Assembly (NCBI RefSeq): GCF_029892565.1
Contig: NZ_JARXVH010000015.1
Span: 181,557 to 245,556 of the forward strand
DNA from: Streptomyces pseudovenezuelae
Lineage (GTDB): Bacteria; Actinomycetota; Actinomycetes; Streptomycetales; Streptomycetaceae
Reading direction: 5' to 3'
DNA length: 64,000 nucleotides
Numbering within the stretch: the stretch's first letter is position 1; each line of letters starts with the position of its first letter. The notes beneath the pieces were generated by a model. It searched no databases, was not told the origin of the DNA, and saw nothing but the letters and a program-made list of their open reading frames with translations. The position numbers were made by a program, and so were the translations under genes. This document shows positions 41,577 to 50,908 of the stretch, in pieces.

Positions 41577-43222
41577 CGGACGCCTCCGGAGGCCGTCTGG
41601 ATCTGGCGGATCTCGATGCGGTCGTCTCCGGTGCCGAAGGTGGCGACCGGGGTGGAGTGCTCGATGGCGGCCTTGACGTTGGGCAGGTCCACCGCGTCGC
41701 GCCGCACGGTCGGGGAGGCGACGACGTAGTCGATGTCCTTCCAGCCGTGCGGCATCGTCTTGGTCACGGCCGGGTCGAGGTCGGCCTTGTAGAACCAGAT
41801 GACGCCGAGCCCGGGCCGGTACCCCTCGTGCACCAGGTCCAGCCAGAGCGCGTCGTCGACCAGGACACGGGTGCCCTCGGGGTTCTCGACCTCGGAGGCC
41901 AGCCACTTGGAGGCGGCCCGGTAGGGGGCGTTGGCGTCGGCGGTGACGGCGGTGTGGTCGCCGTCGTACCAGCGCGGGACGACGTACGCCCCGGCGGCGA
42001 CCGCGAGCACGGCCGCGAGGGCGTACCGGCCGCCGGTGAAGTACCGTTTCTCCCCTTCCCCCCGACGGCGGCGCAGTACGGCGTGGGCGACGGAGGCGGT
42101 GCCGCCGGCGAGGACCAGGGCGAGGAAGGGCAGCGCCTGGATGACGTACATCGCGGGCAGGTAGCCGTTGGGGCGCAGGGCCAGCAGGGCCAGGATGCCG
42201 ACCGTCAGGGCGGGTCCGGCCAGGGAGCGGGCGGTGACCGACCAGCGCCAGGTGGCCAGCAGCAGGAGCGCGCCGGCGAGACCGCCGAGGGGCAGTACGC
42301 GGTCGTAGTAGAGCCAGGACCTGAGCACGCCGTGCGAGCCGGACGCGCTGTCCAGGATGAAGCCCGAACCCGGCCTGGTCATCTGGTACTTGACGCCGTC
42401 CCACAGGGAGACGTGTCCGCCGCCGGGTATCAACTCGCCCTTGAGCAGGGCGAACAGGGGGTAGGCGAGGCCGATCAGGACGCAGGCGGTGACGGCGCCG
42501 GTGATCGCGAACTTGCGGGTGTCGCGGTGGCTGTGGCGCCACATGGTGAGGAACAGCGCGGGCAGGATGACGAGCATCGTCTCCTTGGTGAGCACGGCGG
42601 TCGCCGCCGCGAGGCCCGCGCCGAAGTGGTGCCACAGATGACGGCTCGGGGAGGCGGCGAGTGTGAACGCCACGAGCGTCCACATCACCGCGATGTTGTC
42701 GAGGAAGATCTCGCGCTGCAGGACGACCGAGAGCGGCGAGAGACCGAACAGGACCATGGCGAGCCCGGCCGCCCAGCGGGGCAGCGAGAGCCGGCGGGCC
42801 AGGATGTAGACCAGGACCGCGCTGATCGCGCTGATCAGCAGCATCACCACGCGCATGCTGCCGACGGTCATCGACTCGGGGCTCAGCAGCGAGGGGATCC
42901 AGGTCAGCAGCGCCAACTGGATCCAGCCGAGCGGGGGATGGTCGTACCAGTAGGTGTAGTGGGCCAGGCCCTTGCCCTGCTGGACCGCCCAGGCCTGGGC
43001 GAGATAGGTGCCCTCGTCGTCGCTGAGCGTCGGGTAGTCGGCGATGTTCCAGCCCTGCACGACGAGGATCGCCACGAGGAGCGCGCCGCACAGGAGGAGG
43101 TCGGATCGGGAGGAACGCAGCCGGTCCGGCAGGGATGTCCGACGGGCCGAACCGGTTTCGGGCGCAGGCTGCCGCTGCGCGGGGACCTTGGTGGTGGTCA
43201 CCGCGGGAAGGGTGGAGGTCAC
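41573..43222 (-). CDS. PMT/ArnT-type membrane glycosyltransferase (GT39-like)
   Basis: A 549-residue integral membrane protein with about 11-12 helices in its N-terminal 400 residues and a C-terminal outside domain. The first periplasmic loop contains PTLSDDEGTYLAQAW, with the Asp-Asp-Glu typical of the polyprenyl-phosphate-dependent GT-C fold, then YDHPPLGWIQLALL. It transfers a sugar from a polyprenyl-phosphate donor made by the neighbouring GT2-GtrA protein. GTG start overlapping the previous stop by 4 nt (GTGA). Confidence 0.85.
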   Translation of the reverse strand: MTSTLPAVTTTKVPAQRQPAPETGSARRTSLPDRLRSSRSDLLLCGALLVAILVVQGWNIADYPTLSDDEGTYLAQAWAVQQGKGLAHYTYWYDHPPLGWIQLALLTWIPSLLSPESMTVGSMRVVMLLISAISAVLVYILARRLSLPRWAAGLAMVLFGLSPLSVVLQREIFLDNIAVMWTLVAFTLAASPSRHLWHHFGAGLAAATAVLTKETMLVILPALFLTMWRHSHRDTRKFAITGAVTACVLIGLAYPLFALLKGELIPGGGHVSLWDGVKYQMTRPGSGFILDSASGSHGVLRSWLYYDRVLPLGGLAGALLLLATWRWSVTARSLAGPALTVGILALLALRPNGYLPAMYVIQALPFLALVLAGGTASVAHAVLRRRRGEGEKRYFTGGRYALAAVLAVAAGAYVVPRWYDGDHTAVTADANAPYRAASKWLASEVENPEGTRVLVDDALWLDLVHEGYRPGLGVIWFYKADLDPAVTKTMPHGWKDIDYVVASPTVRRDAVDLPNVKAAIEHSTPVATFGTGDDRIEIRQIQTASGGVR

Positions 43223-44496
43223 GCAGGGACATCCTCTCGGAGGTCACGGGTCGCTTCGGCCGGGCCGAGATGTGCGCCGATGTGGCTGGTCAACTCCCAG
43301 TCGTTGCGGCCGCGTTGCTCGCGCCAGACGGCGCGGATGGCGGCCCCGGCGAGGAGGACCTGGTAGAAGGGGCCGCCCACGACCAGCTTGAGGTAGTGGA
43401 CGGCACGGACGCGCAGTCCGTACTGCTTGCCGAAGTCGTGCAGTCCGACCACCTCGAAGACGAAGGTGACGGCGGCGGTGACCAGCGGCAGGAAGGTGAG
43501 GAAGGCGATCCCGACGGGCACGTCGAGGAAGAGCGCGACCGCCGCGTTGAGCGGGATGATCACGCCGGAGAACGCCTGCAGGAACGGCGTCATCAACGTG
43601 TACCGGGCGAGCAACCGCCGCCCGAAGCCCGGCAGTTGCTGCCAGTCCTTCTTCCGGTAGACCTGCAGGAAGCCCTGGTTCCACCGGGTGCGCTGCTTGA
43701 GCAGCGACATGAGCGAGCTCGGAGTCTCCTCCTTGGTCACCATGTCGGAGTCGTAGGCGACGACGACCTTCTTGCCGATGCTGGACAGGCGTACGCCCAG
43801 GTCGCAGTCCTCGGCGAGGCAGTTGGGGTCCCAGCCGTCGGCCTCGCGCAGCACGTCGGTGCGGACGAAGACGGTGTTCCCGCCGAGCGGGATGAACCCT
43901 TTCTGCGCATGCAGGTGCAGCCGGGAGCGGAACCAGAAGAAGTACTCCAGGCAGTTGCGCAGGCTGTACCAGCTGGAGTGGAAGTTGATGAGCTGGACGC
44001 CGCCCTGGACGACGTCCGCGCCGGTGGTGCGGAAGGCGTGGTCGACGTGCGCGAGCAGCTCCGGATGGACCTGGTCCTCGGCGTCGAAGACCCCCACGAC
44101 ATCGCCGCGGCAGTGCGGCAGCGCCGTGTTCATGGCCTTGGGCTTGTTCTTCTTCTCGTGGGTGTCGACGACGACACGGACACGCGGATCGCGTTCGGCG
44201 GCCGATGCGGCCACGTCCGTGGTCTCGGGGTCGTCGTGCCCCACGATGACGATGATCTCGAAGTCGGTGTGCGTGGACTCCAGCAGCCGCTGGATGGTGT
44301 GGTCCAGTACGGCCTGTTCGTGCCGTGCCGGAACCAGCAGCGAGAAGCTGACGTGCTCGTCGCCGTCAGGTCTGCTGAATCGGGTGGAGGCGAGCACTTC
44401 CGGCGTACGCCAGGCATGCATCTGCCACCACAAAGTGAAGGCCGCCATCCAGAACAGGGCAAGCGAAACCACAGCGACAAAAATGGACGTGAGCAA
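43219..44496 (-). CDS. Cellulose-synthase-like processive GT2 glycosyltransferase
   Basis: A 425-residue membrane glycosyltransferase. An N-terminal helix (about 4-25) precedes a GT2 domain with motifs D88-D89, DAED at 138-141, EDCD at 229-232 and QRTRW at 268-272; this D,D,D,QxxRW set marks processive enzymes such as cellulose and chitin synthases. Three to four C-terminal helices form the translocation channel. Together with the copper radical oxidase it recalls the CslA-GlxA pair of Streptomyces hyphal tips, though this protein is shorter and the operon differs. It is the first gene; start TTG with SD GGGGGGATC. Confidence 0.87.
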   Translation of the reverse strand: MLTSIFVAVVSLALFWMAAFTLWWQMHAWRTPEVLASTRFSRPDGDEHVSFSLLVPARHEQAVLDHTIQRLLESTHTDFEIIVIVGHDDPETTDVAASAAERDPRVRVVVDTHEKKNKPKAMNTALPHCRGDVVGVFDAEDQVHPELLAHVDHAFRTTGADVVQGGVQLINFHSSWYSLRNCLEYFFWFRSRLHLHAQKGFIPLGGNTVFVRTDVLREADGWDPNCLAEDCDLGVRLSSIGKKVVVAYDSDMVTKEETPSSLMSLLKQRTRWNQGFLQVYRKKDWQQLPGFGRRLLARYTLMTPFLQAFSGVIIPLNAAVALFLDVPVGIAFLTFLPLVTAAVTFVFEVVGLHDFGKQYGLRVRAVHYLKLVVGGPFYQVLLAGAAIRAVWREQRGRNDWELTSHIGAHLGPAEATRDLREDVPA

Positions 44497-44580
44497 CAGA
44501 TCCCCCCAGATCCCAAAACCCCCTGTCGCGACGGTGCGTCACACCAGCCGCGTCACTGTGCAGACATTAGGGGGGATCTG
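44497..44580 (-). promoter_or_regulatory. Long-range inverted repeat sequestering the ribosome binding site of the GT2 operon
   Basis: CAGATCCCCCC (44497-44507) and GGGGGGATCTG (44570-44580) are exact 11-bp complements 62 bp apart. Read on the minus strand, the downstream arm is the SD directly before the TTG start. Between them are two GCGTCAC heptamers (44536-44542, 44550-44556) and TAATGT (44564-44569), which could be a -10 box. If transcription starts upstream of the outer arm, the SD would be paired; if at the TAATGT, the outer arm is absent from the RNA and the repeat may be a protein site. Confidence 0.55.
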
Positions 44581-44687
44581 TGAAGTGCGCACGATCTTTC
44601 GATGAAGAGCGCGTTTCGTCACAACGGGTCCTCTGTGTGAACAATGCCCACACAGGGTCCGTGCGCACTCATTCCGTTCCTGTCGTT

Positions 44688-46721
44688 TCACCTGCTCAGT
44701 GCGGCCCGCAGGCGGTCACCATCGGTGGTCGGAGCGTCACAGGTGAAGTTACGGCAGACGTACGCGGTCGGTGCGCCGCCCACCAGCGGACGGTCCGCGA
44801 GCAGCGGGAACTCGTCACTCTCCGGCACCCCGAGGGCGACCACCGCACCGGGCGAGGCGCCCAGAAGTGCCGTGCGGTGCAGGGCCCTTGTCGCCTCGTC
44901 GTCCAGCGCGGGACCGACGACCGCGATCTCCCGCGGCCCGTCGAGCAGCGCCTCGGCGACGGCGAGCCCCCAGCCGATGAACCGGGGCACCCGCGGGCCG
45001 AGCGCCTTCACCACGCCGAGCGCCTTCTCGGCGGCGGTGCGGTGCGGCTGGGCGCCCGTCTGGGCGGCATAGCTCAGCAGGGCGCCCGCGGCGGCACTCC
45101 AGCCGGAGGGCGTGGCGTTGTCGGTGGGGTCCTGCGGCCGGCGGATCAACCGCTCGGCGTCCACGGCGGTGTCGTAGAGCGCGCCGCTGTCGGGGTCGGC
45201 GAAGCGGGCCAGCACGTGATCCAGCAGGAACCCGGCGAACTCCAGCCACACGCCCTCGCCGGTGACGGACGCGAGCGCGAGGAAGCCCTCGGCGACGTCG
45301 GCGTAGTCCTCCAGGACGCCCGCGTTGGCGCCCACCTGGCCGTCCTTGCTGGTCCGGGAGAGGCGGGCCTGCTCGTCCAGGTGCAGCCTGACCAGCAGAT
45401 CGGCGGCGCCGACCGCGGCCTCGACCAGGTCGGGGCGGTCGAAGTAGGCGCCGGTCTCGGCCAGCGCGGCGATCGCGAGGCCGTTCCAGGCGGCGACCAC
45501 CTTGTCGTCCCGGCCGGGTGCGGGCCGCTCGGCCCGGGCGTCCAGCAGCCGGCGCTTGATCGACTCGACCTTCTCGGCGTCGAACACGCCCTCCTGCTGC
45601 GGCAGTTGCAGGACGGACGAGCCGTGCTCGAAGGTGCCCTCGTCGGTGACGCCGAAGTACTGCCCGGCGAGTTCGGCGTCCTCGGCGCCGAGCACGGCCG
45701 TCAGCTGGCGCGGGGTCCACGCGTAGTACGCGCCCTCGACGTGCCGCCCGCTCCCGTCGTCGCTGTCCGCGTCCAGCGCGGAGGCGAACCCGCCCTCGTT
45801 CGTGCGCAGTTCGCGGACCATGAAGTCGGCGGTCTCAAGGGCGACCCGGCGGGCCAGCTCGGAGCCGGTGGAGCGCCACAGGTGCGCGTAGACGCGGCAC
45901 AGCAGGGCGTTGTCGTACAGCATCTTCTCGAAGTGCGGGACGATCCAGTCGCGGTCGACGGAGTAGCGGGCGAAGCCGCCGCCGAGCTGGTCGTAGATCC
46001 CGCCCCGCGCCATCCGCTCGCAGGTGTCCTGGGCCATCTGCAGCGCGCCCTCGGCGCCGGTGCGCGCGTGGTGCCTGAGCAGGAACTCCACGACCATGGA
46101 CGGCGGGAACTTGGGCGCCCCGCCGAATCCGCCGCGCTGCGGGTCGTACTCACGGGTGAGCCCGAGCAGCGCCGCGGCCAGCTGCTCCTCCCCCGGCGCC
46201 TGTGAGTCGCCGTAGGAGATCTCCCGCCCGGCGAGGTCGCGGACGATCTTCCCGGCGACCTCGGCGACCTCGTCCCGCCGGTCGGTCCAGGCGGCCCGGA
46301 CGCCCTCCAGCACCTGGCGGAAGGACGGCGAGCCCTGGCGGGGCGCGGGCGGGAAGTACGTACCGAAGTAGAAGGGCTCGCCCTCCGGCGTGAGGAACAC
46401 CGTCATGGGCCAGCCGCCCTGGCCGGTGGCGGCCTGGACGGCTTCCATGTAGACGGCGTCGACGTCGGGGCGCTCCTCCCGGTCGACCTTGACGCTGACG
46501 AAGTGCTCGTTGAGGTACTCGGCGGTGGCGCGGTCCTCGAAGGACTCGTGCGCCATGACGTGACACCAGTGACAGCTGCTGTACCCGACGCTCAGCAGGA
46601 CCGGCTTCCCGGTCTTGCGGGCCTCCTCGAAGGCCTCGGCCGACCAGGGCCACCAGTCGACGGGGTTGTCCGCGTGCTGGAGGAGGTACGGCGACGTCTC
46701 ATGGGCCAGTCGGTTCGGCAT
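44688..46721 (-). CDS. YyaL-type thioredoxin-domain protein (DUF255/spermatogenesis-associated 20 family)
   Basis: A 677-residue cytoplasmic protein (from ATG 46721; an in-frame ATG three codons upstream exists). An N-terminal thioredoxin-like domain starts NRLAHETSPYLLQHADNPVD and has the CxxC SSCHWCHVMAHESF; the remaining 450 residues are an (alpha/alpha)6 barrel like N-acylglucosamine epimerases. The family (YyaL, human SPATA20) is conserved but its enzymatic role is unproven; a redox-linked sugar or protein-folding role is suspected. It shares no obvious operon with neighbours. Confidence 0.88.
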   Translation of the reverse strand: MPNRLAHETSPYLLQHADNPVDWWPWSAEAFEEARKTGKPVLLSVGYSSCHWCHVMAHESFEDRATAEYLNEHFVSVKVDREERPDVDAVYMEAVQAATGQGGWPMTVFLTPEGEPFYFGTYFPPAPRQGSPSFRQVLEGVRAAWTDRRDEVAEVAGKIVRDLAGREISYGDSQAPGEEQLAAALLGLTREYDPQRGGFGGAPKFPPSMVVEFLLRHHARTGAEGALQMAQDTCERMARGGIYDQLGGGFARYSVDRDWIVPHFEKMLYDNALLCRVYAHLWRSTGSELARRVALETADFMVRELRTNEGGFASALDADSDDGSGRHVEGAYYAWTPRQLTAVLGAEDAELAGQYFGVTDEGTFEHGSSVLQLPQQEGVFDAEKVESIKRRLLDARAERPAPGRDDKVVAAWNGLAIAALAETGAYFDRPDLVEAAVGAADLLVRLHLDEQARLSRTSKDGQVGANAGVLEDYADVAEGFLALASVTGEGVWLEFAGFLLDHVLARFADPDSGALYDTAVDAERLIRRPQDPTDNATPSGWSAAAGALLSYAAQTGAQPHRTAAEKALGVVKALGPRVPRFIGWGLAVAEALLDGPREIAVVGPALDDEATRALHRTALLGASPGAVVALGVPESDEFPLLADRPLVGGAPTAYVCRNFTCDAPTTDGDRLRAALSR

Positions 46722-46751
46722 GGTGTCCATCCTGCCGCAGTACCCGACGCG

Positions 46752-47465
46752 TCACGCGCCGGGCGTCTGCCAGACGGTCACATCGAGAATTCCGCCGCCG
46801 ACGCCGCCGTCCGGCATGGTGACGACCTTGAGGTAGGCGATGCGGCCCTCGCCGGTCAGCAGACAGTACTGTTCGCCCCGCTTCACGGGTGACGCGGTGT
46901 AGCTGCCGTTGCGGTCCACGCTCTCCAGGCATGCCTCGGCCGTCGGGGCGGTACCGGCGTCGGGCAACGGAGCCAGGTTGTCCGCGCTGACGGGGACGCT
47001 GATCGACGGGTCGCCGTTCGACGACCCGAAGTAGAGGTCCGCGCCGTCGCCTCCGCCCTTCAGCACGAGGGGTTTCGGGGTGTCCAGCTCGACGTACGTC
47101 CCCGAGATGCTCTCCTCGGCCGTCACCCTGACGGGCCCGGAGAGCTTCTGCCATTTCTCCGCGTCGGCCGCCGGCGGCGTGCTGCTCTGCGTCTTGCCGC
47201 CGCCCTGTCCCGCACCATTGGACTGCACGGAGGCGGAGGGCTCCGACTGCACGTTCTTGCCGCCGTCGTCGTCCGACGAGCCCGGCCGGCCCACCATGAT
47301 CGTGATGACGATGCCCACCACCGGGATGACGATCCCGACGACCCACCAGGCCCAGCGAGGCGGGTGAGAGGGCGGTGGTCCCTGCGGTGGGACCGTCGGC
47401 GGGCCCAGGTACGGGCTGGGCGGTGGACCCGCCGGTGGGTTCGGCGTCCCGTTGTCCGCGCTCAT
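46752..47465 (-). CDS. Proline-rich membrane protein with extracellular domain, unknown function
   Basis: A 237-residue protein: Pro-rich cytoplasmic N terminus (about 1-40), one transmembrane helix (about 42-62, WWVVGIVIPVVGIVITIMVG), a Ser/Gly-rich linker and an extracytoplasmic domain with two Cys (VEACLESVDRNGSY-like; EQYCLLTGEGRIAYLK). The architecture is common among uncharacterised streptomycete surface proteins. SD GGAGAAGAG. It is 30 nt upstream of the YyaL gene and could be cotranscribed. Confidence 0.65.
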   Translation of the reverse strand: MSADNGTPNPPAGPPPSPYLGPPTVPPQGPPPSHPPRWAWWVVGIVIPVVGIVITIMVGRPGSSDDDGGKNVQSEPSASVQSNGAGQGGGKTQSSTPPAADAEKWQKLSGPVRVTAEESISGTYVELDTPKPLVLKGGGDGADLYFGSSNGDPSISVPVSADNLAPLPDAGTAPTAEACLESVDRNGSYTASPVKRGEQYCLLTGEGRIAYLKVVTMPDGGVGGGILDVTVWQTPGA

Positions 47466-47643
47466 GTTCTCTTCTCCCCGTCTTCCTTGCGATGTCGGCG
47501 ATCACGATAACCACTCAGTCGGCACACAGAACGAATTCACAAACCCTCCACGGCGATTCGCGGACCTACCGCCCTCTCGCCCCCACGCCCCGTCGGCAGC
47601 ACACTTGACCAAGAAAGCCGTTGCCGCCAAAGGGGGACTTGAC

Positions 47644-50600
47644 ATGCGGGACAGCCATCGGGCCGACGCAGAACGGCTGTTGGCCCGGGCCGTCGAGGAA
47701 GAGGTACGGCGCTCCGGCGGCCGTACCGACGGCAGCGTGCTGCTGTCGCGCTCACGTGGCGCGCTCGACGCGATGGCGGAGACCGCCGCCGAGGAGTACG
47801 GGGCCTACACCCGCGCACTGGAGGAGGCGGCGGCCGGCCGGCTCACCTTCGGCCAGCGGTACGCGAGAGAAGGCGCCGGAACTCCCTTGCTGGTGGCGGC
47901 CGTTGCCGCGGTCGCGGCGGCGGTGGCCGACCTGGCACTCGGTACGGGCACGGGGACCGCGCTGGGCGCGGGCGTGACCGTCGGCGTGGTGGGCGCCGCC
48001 GCGACCGTGGTGAAGGTCGCCGGCTCCCATCTCCCGGCCGCGCACCACCGCGCCGGCGCCGAGAGCCAGCCCGGCGGCGCCGAACAGTTGCGGTTGCAGT
48101 GGCTGACCGCCCTTGAGGTACGCGGCATCCGTCCGTTCCTCGACCAGCAGCGCGTGCTCGCCGCCTCCACCGGCCCCAAGAAGAAGCCGGGGCCGCAACT
48201 GCGCGGCACGGACAAGAGCGCGGCGGCCCGCGGGCGCAGCGTGCTCGCCCAGTCCTTCGCTCAACTCCCGGATTCGCAAGGCGCGTTCGCGGGGCGCCGG
48301 ACGGAGATGGGGCGGATCAGGCAGTGGGTGCAGGCCTCGCGCGCGAGCACGGAGACCCTGCCGACGGTGGTGGTGCTGCACGGGACGCCCGGCAGCGGAC
48401 GTACGACTCTCGCGGTGCGCGCCGCCCACGACCTCAAGGACTACTTCCGCGGCGCCTGCGTCGTCGACCTGCGCGGCGGCGGCCAGGAGCAGCCGCTGCC
48501 CACCCGGGACGCCCTGCTGCACCTGCTGAACCGGCTCGGCGCACCGCGCGAGCAACTGCTGTTCCGCGAGCGCTCCTCCCCCGACCAGCAGGTGAAGCGG
48601 CTGAGCGAGCTGTACCACCAGCATCTGACGGGCCTGGCGGTGACGATCGTCCTGGACGACGCCTCCGACCTGGAGCAGGTCCGCACCCTCGTCCCCGAAC
48701 GCTCCGACAGCCTGGTCCTGGTCACCGCCGAGCACCCCATGGAACTGCCCGCCGACCTGCTCGCCCGGGTGCACCAACTGCCGGTCCAGGCACTGGACTC
48801 GGCCGGTGCGGAGGAGCTGCTGGAGTCGGCGGCACAGGACAGTTCGGGTCCCTACGACGCCGAATCGGCCGACCTGATCAGGGAGTTGTGCGGCGGGCTG
48901 CCGCTGGCGCTGAGCATCGCGGGTTCGTCGCTCGGCCCGCGCTCACCGCGCCAACTGGCCACGGATCTGGGGGCGTACGGCCCGGTCGAACCGGTCGAGC
49001 GGGTGCTGTGGCTGCGCTACACCGACCAGTCGGATCCCGCCCGCCGGCTGCTGCGCCGCCTCGCCCTGGCCGGGCGGGCCTCGCTCGGCGCCGCCGCTGC
49101 CGCCTCGCTGCTGGCGACGGACCAGTCCGAGGCGAAACGTCACTTGACCGCGCTCTCCCGCGCGGGCCTGATCGACCATGTGCGCGGCGACCGCTACCGC
49201 CTGCACGACCTCGTCCGCGCCTTCGCCCACGCCCGCCTCCTGGACGAGGAGGAGCAGGCCGAACGCACTGCCGCGCAGGAGCGGTTGATAGTCAGCTACG
49301 CGGAACTGGCGGACTCGGTGCTGCGCCTGGTCGACGGCAACATGTCGACCCGTTCGGACCGCTTCAGCCCGCACGGCTTCACGTCCCTGGACGAGGCGCT
49401 GCGCTGGCTGGACGACGAGTCGAGCTTCATCACCTCGACCCTGCGGCACGCGGAGGGCGTGGACCAGGGGGCGGTGCTGAACCTGCTCGGCGCCCTGTGC
49501 GACTACTGCCTGCTGCGCGGCGACCTGTACCGCCTGGGCGAGATCAGCGACCTGGCGCAGGCCGTGGACCAGGGCCTGCTGCTGCGCTCGGTGCAGTGGC
49601 GTACGGGTATCGCGGCCCGTCAGCTCGGCGAGCTGGACAAGGCCCGCACCACCCTCGCCTCCGTCGTCGACCTCTATCGGGAGGCCCACCACGACGCGGG
49701 TGCGGCCCGTGCCCTGTGCTCGCTCGGCATCACCCTGCACCACCAGGGCAACCTCACCGAGGCCGCCGCCAGGCTCCGCGAGGCACTCGCCCTCCAGGCA
49801 CCCGCCGAACTCGCCACCGACCGTGCCTGGACGATGCACGCGCTGGCGGCGGTGGAGCGCGACCGCGGCCAGGTCGCCGAGGCACAGCGGCTGCTGTCCG
49901 AGTCCCTGGTCCTGCACCACGCCGGCGAGTCCGTGCACGGCGAGGCCTGGGCCCACTTCCAGCTCGGCCAACTCGCCCTGCGCATGGGCGACGTACCGCG
50001 CGCGGAGACCGAACTGCACGCGGCCCTCGACCGGTACGGCCGCACCCGCGACGCCCGCGGCGAGGCCTGGGCGCTGACCCAACTGGCCCGGGCCCGGCTG
50101 GTCGACGGCGACCCGTCCCCCGCGGTGGACGGCCTGCGCCAGGCCGCCGCCCGGCACCGCGACAACGAGGACGCGCGCGGCGAGGCCTGGACCGTCTACT
50201 ACCTCGGCCAGGCCCTGGAGGAGACCGGCGACCTGGACCGGGCGGTGCGCGAACTGGAGCGCTCCCGCACGATGTTCTCCCGGATGCGCGACGTCTACGG
50301 CCTGGCCTGCGCCCGCCACCACTCGGCCCGCGTCACCCGCGACCAACGCGCCGCCCAGACCGGCTCCCTGCGCAACTCCGGCTTCGCCCGCCAACTCCTG
50401 GTCGACGCCCGGGCCGACTTCCAACGCATCGGCGTCACCCACGGCGAGGCCTGGACCTGCCTGGAACTGGCGGTCGTGGACGCGGGCAACACCCGCACCC
50501 AGCAGGCCCTGACCCTCTGCGACGAGGCGATCGCCCTCTTCACCTCGTACGCCGACCGCCGCGGCGAGGACTGGGCCCGCTTCCTGCGCTGCACCCTGCT

Positions 50601-50844
50601 CCCGTACGCCGCCCCCGGCGGCGTCGACGTCGGCGCGGCGGTCGCCCAGGAGGACCTGGCCCAGCTCTCCCGCACCGGCCATCCCCTACGCGACGAGAAG
50701 CTGGACGACTACGTGGAGACGTACCAGCTCCTGCTGGAGCGGGGCGTCAGCCTGGAGGCGGGCTGGCAGGCATGGCGACTGGGGATGGTGCCCAGCCGGC
50801 ATGCCCGGGAGGTCATGGGGGTGGCAGTGGGGGCGGCGAAGTAG
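47644..50844 (+). CDS. STAND NTPase with N-terminal membrane hairpin and TPR repeats
   Basis: A 1066-residue protein. Residues 1-75 are helical and charged; about 77-135 contain two hydrophobic segments (LLVAAVAAVAAAVADLALG and GAGVTVGVVGAAATVVKVAG), then an NB-ARC-like NTPase with Walker A GTPGSGRTT at 247-255 and Walker B VLDDAS around 336-341, with a winged helix (about 490-560; HLTALSRAGLIDHVRGDRYR). From about 600 to 1000 are TPRs with the repeated motif GEAWxxxxLGQ. STAND proteins act as ATP-driven switches, often in signalling, and some in phage defence. Without a fused effector domain its output is unknown. Confidence 0.85.
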   Translation: MRDSHRADAERLLARAVEEEVRRSGGRTDGSVLLSRSRGALDAMAETAAEEYGAYTRALEEAAAGRLTFGQRYAREGAGTPLLVAAVAAVAAAVADLALGTGTGTALGAGVTVGVVGAAATVVKVAGSHLPAAHHRAGAESQPGGAEQLRLQWLTALEVRGIRPFLDQQRVLAASTGPKKKPGPQLRGTDKSAAARGRSVLAQSFAQLPDSQGAFAGRRTEMGRIRQWVQASRASTETLPTVVVLHGTPGSGRTTLAVRAAHDLKDYFRGACVVDLRGGGQEQPLPTRDALLHLLNRLGAPREQLLFRERSSPDQQVKRLSELYHQHLTGLAVTIVLDDASDLEQVRTLVPERSDSLVLVTAEHPMELPADLLARVHQLPVQALDSAGAEELLESAAQDSSGPYDAESADLIRELCGGLPLALSIAGSSLGPRSPRQLATDLGAYGPVEPVERVLWLRYTDQSDPARRLLRRLALAGRASLGAAAAASLLATDQSEAKRHLTALSRAGLIDHVRGDRYRLHDLVRAFAHARLLDEEEQAERTAAQERLIVSYAELADSVLRLVDGNMSTRSDRFSPHGFTSLDEALRWLDDESSFITSTLRHAEGVDQGAVLNLLGALCDYCLLRGDLYRLGEISDLAQAVDQGLLLRSVQWRTGIAARQLGELDKARTTLASVVDLYREAHHDAGAARALCSLGITLHHQGNLTEAAARLREALALQAPAELATDRAWTMHALAAVERDRGQVAEAQRLLSESLVLHHAGESVHGEAWAHFQLGQLALRMGDVPRAETELHAALDRYGRTRDARGEAWALTQLARARLVDGDPSPAVDGLRQAAARHRDNEDARGEAWTVYYLGQALEETGDLDRAVRELERSRTMFSRMRDVYGLACARHHSARVTRDQRAAQTGSLRNSGFARQLLVDARADFQRIGVTHGEAWTCLELAVVDAGNTRTQQALTLCDEAIALFTSYADRRGEDWARFLRCTLLPYAAPGGVDVGAAVAQEDLAQLSRTGHPLRDEKLDDYVETYQLLLERGVSLEAGWQAWRLGMVPSRHAREVMGVAVGAAK

Positions 50845-50908
50845 CGGCCGCGCGTGGGATGGCGGACCGGCCCGAAACCGCGGGACCGGTCCACCCCCAA
50901 CGCCGTCG

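Noticed and set aside
37939..44496. Idea of a natural product gene cluster
   Set aside because: No PKS, NRPS or tailoring enzymes; content fits surface glycan synthesis.
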